DNA from: an uncultured Bacteroidota bacterium
GTDB lineage: Bacteria; Bacteroidota; Bacteroidia; Flavobacteriales; UA16
Assembly (NCBI GenBank): GCA_902578505.1
Contig: CACHDD010000044.1
Coordinates: forward strand, 1-6,877
Reading direction: 5' to 3'
DNA length: 6,877 nt
Positions 5,028 to 6,877 of the stretch are shown in pieces. The notes under the pieces are model-generated. The model did not search any database. It was not told the origin of the DNA and saw only the letters and a program-made list of their open reading frames with translations. Position 1 is the stretch's first letter; each line of letters begins with the position of its first letter. The position numbers were made by a program, and so were the translations under genes.

Positions 5028-6877
5028 TAATTGAAGGTAAGAACGGAAGTTGGTTTTTTCTTTGTCCTGTAATTCTATTGATATAAAAAATATTAGCCCT
5101 GCTGTAAACATTTGTCACACCAGCTGTAAAGTCAATATTTCCGATAGAAGTTTCAAACTTCCTGCTAATATTAATATCTAACCTATGATATGCTGGCAAT
5201 CTACCTTCGTTTAACCCAGCGTAAGAAATTGATATTTGATCTGGATTATATGGGAGATAATCCGAATAAATGCCGTTACCAGAACTTGGGCTCTGATAAT
5301 AACCTTGACTTTGTGTAAATGGCAGACCAGAGCCTAATGCCCAACGAGAGCTAAATTTCCACGCATCATTCTTACCAAAGTCTTGTGATGCAACGAGGTT
5401 AACATTATGTCTTCTATCAAATACTGGATCGTACCATCTTAAACCATCCCATCTATCAACATCTCCGTATCCATAAACTAACCAAAGGTAAGTTCCTCTA
5501 TTCTCGTATTCTAAGACTACATCCACCCCCTTTGCAATACCGCTTTCAACAATAAAATCGACAGTAAAAATCTCTGGGACTCCTTCAAAATCTCTTTCGA
5601 AAAGCTTATTTCTGTTAGCATTTGTTAGTTGTGTGAAATGCTTGATATAACCTTCGACATTCATGTTTAGCTTTTCAGTTATATCAAATTCAAAACCAGT
5701 AACCAGGTGATTTGCAGTTTGTAAAGAATGTATGATATCAATAGGGTCTCCACCGTTAGGATCTACAAAAGTACTTTGCAGATTCTCTGGACCTGTTACA
5801 AAGCCAGAGAACAGATTTACAACATCCCTATCTGAGTTTAAGCTTATTAAATTTTGCGAATACATACCTGCCGCCAACTTTAATCTTAATCTTTCAGAGG
5901 CTTTAAACTTAAAGCCAATTCTTGGCTCCAATCTAAACTGACCTGTTGAGCTATAATGCTGTCCTCTTAAACTTGGTTGAATAATAATTGGACCTCGATT
6001 AATGGTATAATCAATATAACAACCAATCTCTGTTGTTGATATAGTATCAGGACCTACTTCAACACCTAAGGAATTAAACGTTTGGAATGCTGTTTTCATT
6101 CCTACGACTTCAACACCATATTCTATATTATCATCACCTGCGATATATTTAAAATCTAGTCCGAAATTAAAACTTTCAATACCACTACTTCGGCCAGTTA
6201 AAGTGTCTGGTATACCATCATTACCTATTACATCTTCGTAAATAACTCCATCATTGTCAAAATCTTCGTATAAACCTAGTGAGTATTTACTTGCGGCAAA
6301 ATGACCATTTACAAGGACGGAAGAACCAGGAGGAACTATTGTAAACTGTCCTCCGTAACCAGAACTATTCCATAAATAATCAGCAAATGCAACACCAGTT
6401 GTGTCGTTCAGAACACTTGCTCTGTCAATAAAATTAAACCCAAACAAACTTAGCTTGGAGCCACCGCCTCCAAAAGTTATTTTCCCATAAGTATCAGTAA
6501 AACCAAACGGCAATCTCCCTCCATCAATATATGGATATAAGTATTGCGACGTTTGTTCTAAATAGCTATGTTTCATAGACAACAAGTAGCTTATTCCTCC
6601 AGATCCATCCTTCATTTTCTTAAGGGGACCTTCAAGTAAAAGCTTAGCTCCAAAAGGACTCGCTCCAACTTTAGCTTTTAGAGACTTCATATTACCATTT
6701 CTTGTAGTAATATCCATAACAGAAGAAATTCTACCTCCATACTTAGCAGAAAAGGCGCCAGTGTATATATCTGCATTTGCTAAAGCATCAGAATCGAACA
6801 CGCTAAAAAGCCCAATACTGTGAAATGCATTATAAATAATCATACCATCAAGAATCACCTTATTTTGAACTGGAGAA
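5008..6877 (-). CDS. TonB-dependent outer-membrane receptor, C-terminal part (5' end outside window)
   Basis: TonB-dependent receptors import a ligand (for example an iron complex, vitamin or oligosaccharide) through an outer-membrane barrel powered by TonB/ExbBD. The frame is open to the window edge: at least six more codons (SPVQNK) precede the GTG at 6858, so the gene starts upstream and the N-terminus is missing. Counting from that GTG codon, residues 1-75 are the end of the plug domain: VILDGMIIYN, then GLFSVFDSDAL and AKYGGRISSVMDI. The rest is an antiparallel barrel of alternating strands and loops. Late barrel landmarks are DPVFDRRHNVNL (477-488), WALGSGLPF (506-514), GRLPAYHRLDI (552-562) and TNVYSRANIFY (582-592). 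The C-terminus LPSITIDWNF ends in Phe, the usual outer-membrane barrel signal. The substrate cannot be inferred: no SusD-like partner is in the window and the N-terminal domains are unseen. A DFDNDG loop (200-204 region) is discussed in findings. The gene is convergent with recN. Confidence 0.9.
   Translation of the reverse strand, partial: SPVQNKVILDGMIIYNAFHSIGLFSVFDSDALANADIYTGAFSAKYGGRISSVMDITTRNGNMKSLKAKVGASPFGAKLLLEGPLKKMKDGSGGISYLLSMKHSYLEQTSQYLYPYIDGGRLPFGFTDTYGKITFGGGGSKLSLFGFNFIDRASVLNDTTGVAFADYLWNSSGYGGQFTIVPPGSSVLVNGHFAASKYSLGLYEDFDNDGVIYEDVIGNDGIPDTLTGRSSGIESFNFGLDFKYIAGDDNIEYGVEVVGMKTAFQTFNSLGVEVGPDTISTTEIGCYIDYTINRGPIIIQPSLRGQHYSSTGQFRLEPRIGFKFKASERLRLKLAAGMYSQNLISLNSDRDVVNLFSGFVTGPENLQSTFVDPNGGDPIDIIHSLQTANHLVTGFEFDITEKLNMNVEGYIKHFTQLTNANRNKLFERDFEGVPEIFTVDFIVESGIAKGVDVVLEYENRGTYLWLVYGYGDVDRWDGLRWYDPVFDRRHNVNLVASQDFGKNDAWKFSSRWALGSGLPFTQSQGYYQSPSSGNGIYSDYLPYNPDQISISYAGLNEGRLPAYHRLDINISRKFETSIGNIDFTAGVTNVYSRANIFYINRITGQRKNQLPFLPSITIDWNF

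Noticed and set aside
5017..5059. Possible terminator: CCAA (5017-5020) pairing with TTGG (5050-5053) around an inner TCAAT/ATTGA stem, followed by six T's
   Set aside because: The stems are short, AT-rich and separated by unpaired bases, and the region is inside receptor coding sequence; not strong enough to call an intrinsic terminator.
5732..5941. Open frame of 69 codons on the + strand inside the receptor gene
   Set aside because: It is antisense to conserved barrel sequence and shows no domain or start signal.
1..6877. Mobile element, CRISPR, toxin-antitoxin or defence system
   Set aside because: No repeats, integrase, transposase or defence-type domains are visible; every gene is a recognised housekeeping or envelope family.

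Overview
The window is AT-rich and looks like a marine or environmental Bacteroidota (Flavobacteriia/Cytophagia type) chromosome. Four signals support this: a Bacteroidota-style -7 promoter element (TAACTTTG) just before the first gene; an omega subunit with the Bacteroidota-type extended middle; a DUF4835/PorD protein, a family I know only from this phylum; and a TonB-dependent receptor of the Bacteroidota 'LDGxxIYN ... FSVF' class. Shine-Dalgarno sequences are weak or absent, also as expected there.

Positions 1-5027 (+ strand) form one tightly packed five-gene block: bamD (lipoprotein of the outer-membrane beta-barrel assembly machine), rpoZ (RNA polymerase omega), coaBC (bifunctional coenzyme A synthesis enzyme), a DUF4835/PorD secreted protein linked to type IX secretion, and recN (SMC-like DNA repair ATPase). 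Gaps are 15 bp (bamD-rpoZ) and 41 bp (rpoZ-coaBC). The next two junctions overlap by 4 nt and 1 nt. The only recognisable promoter element is at 4-11, so the block is probably one operon, though the 41-bp gap could hold a weak internal promoter that I cannot identify. The order matches what I recall as a conserved Bacteroidota housekeeping neighbourhood. It mixes envelope biogenesis (BamD, PorD) with transcription, cofactor synthesis and repair.

Positions 5008-6877 (- strand) hold the C-terminal part of a TonB-dependent outer-membrane receptor. It runs convergently into recN, its 3' end overlaps recN by 20 bp, and its N-terminal portion lies beyond the window. BamD belongs to the machine that would insert such barrels, but no specific link between this receptor and the operon is visible.

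There is no intergenic stretch over 50 bp, no RNA gene, no CRISPR array, no mobile element and no notable repeat. I do not see a previously undescribed system. The most interesting details are substitutions at two expected catalytic positions of the CoaC domain (Asn to Asp, Cys to Ser) and an apparently leaderless bamD promoter.
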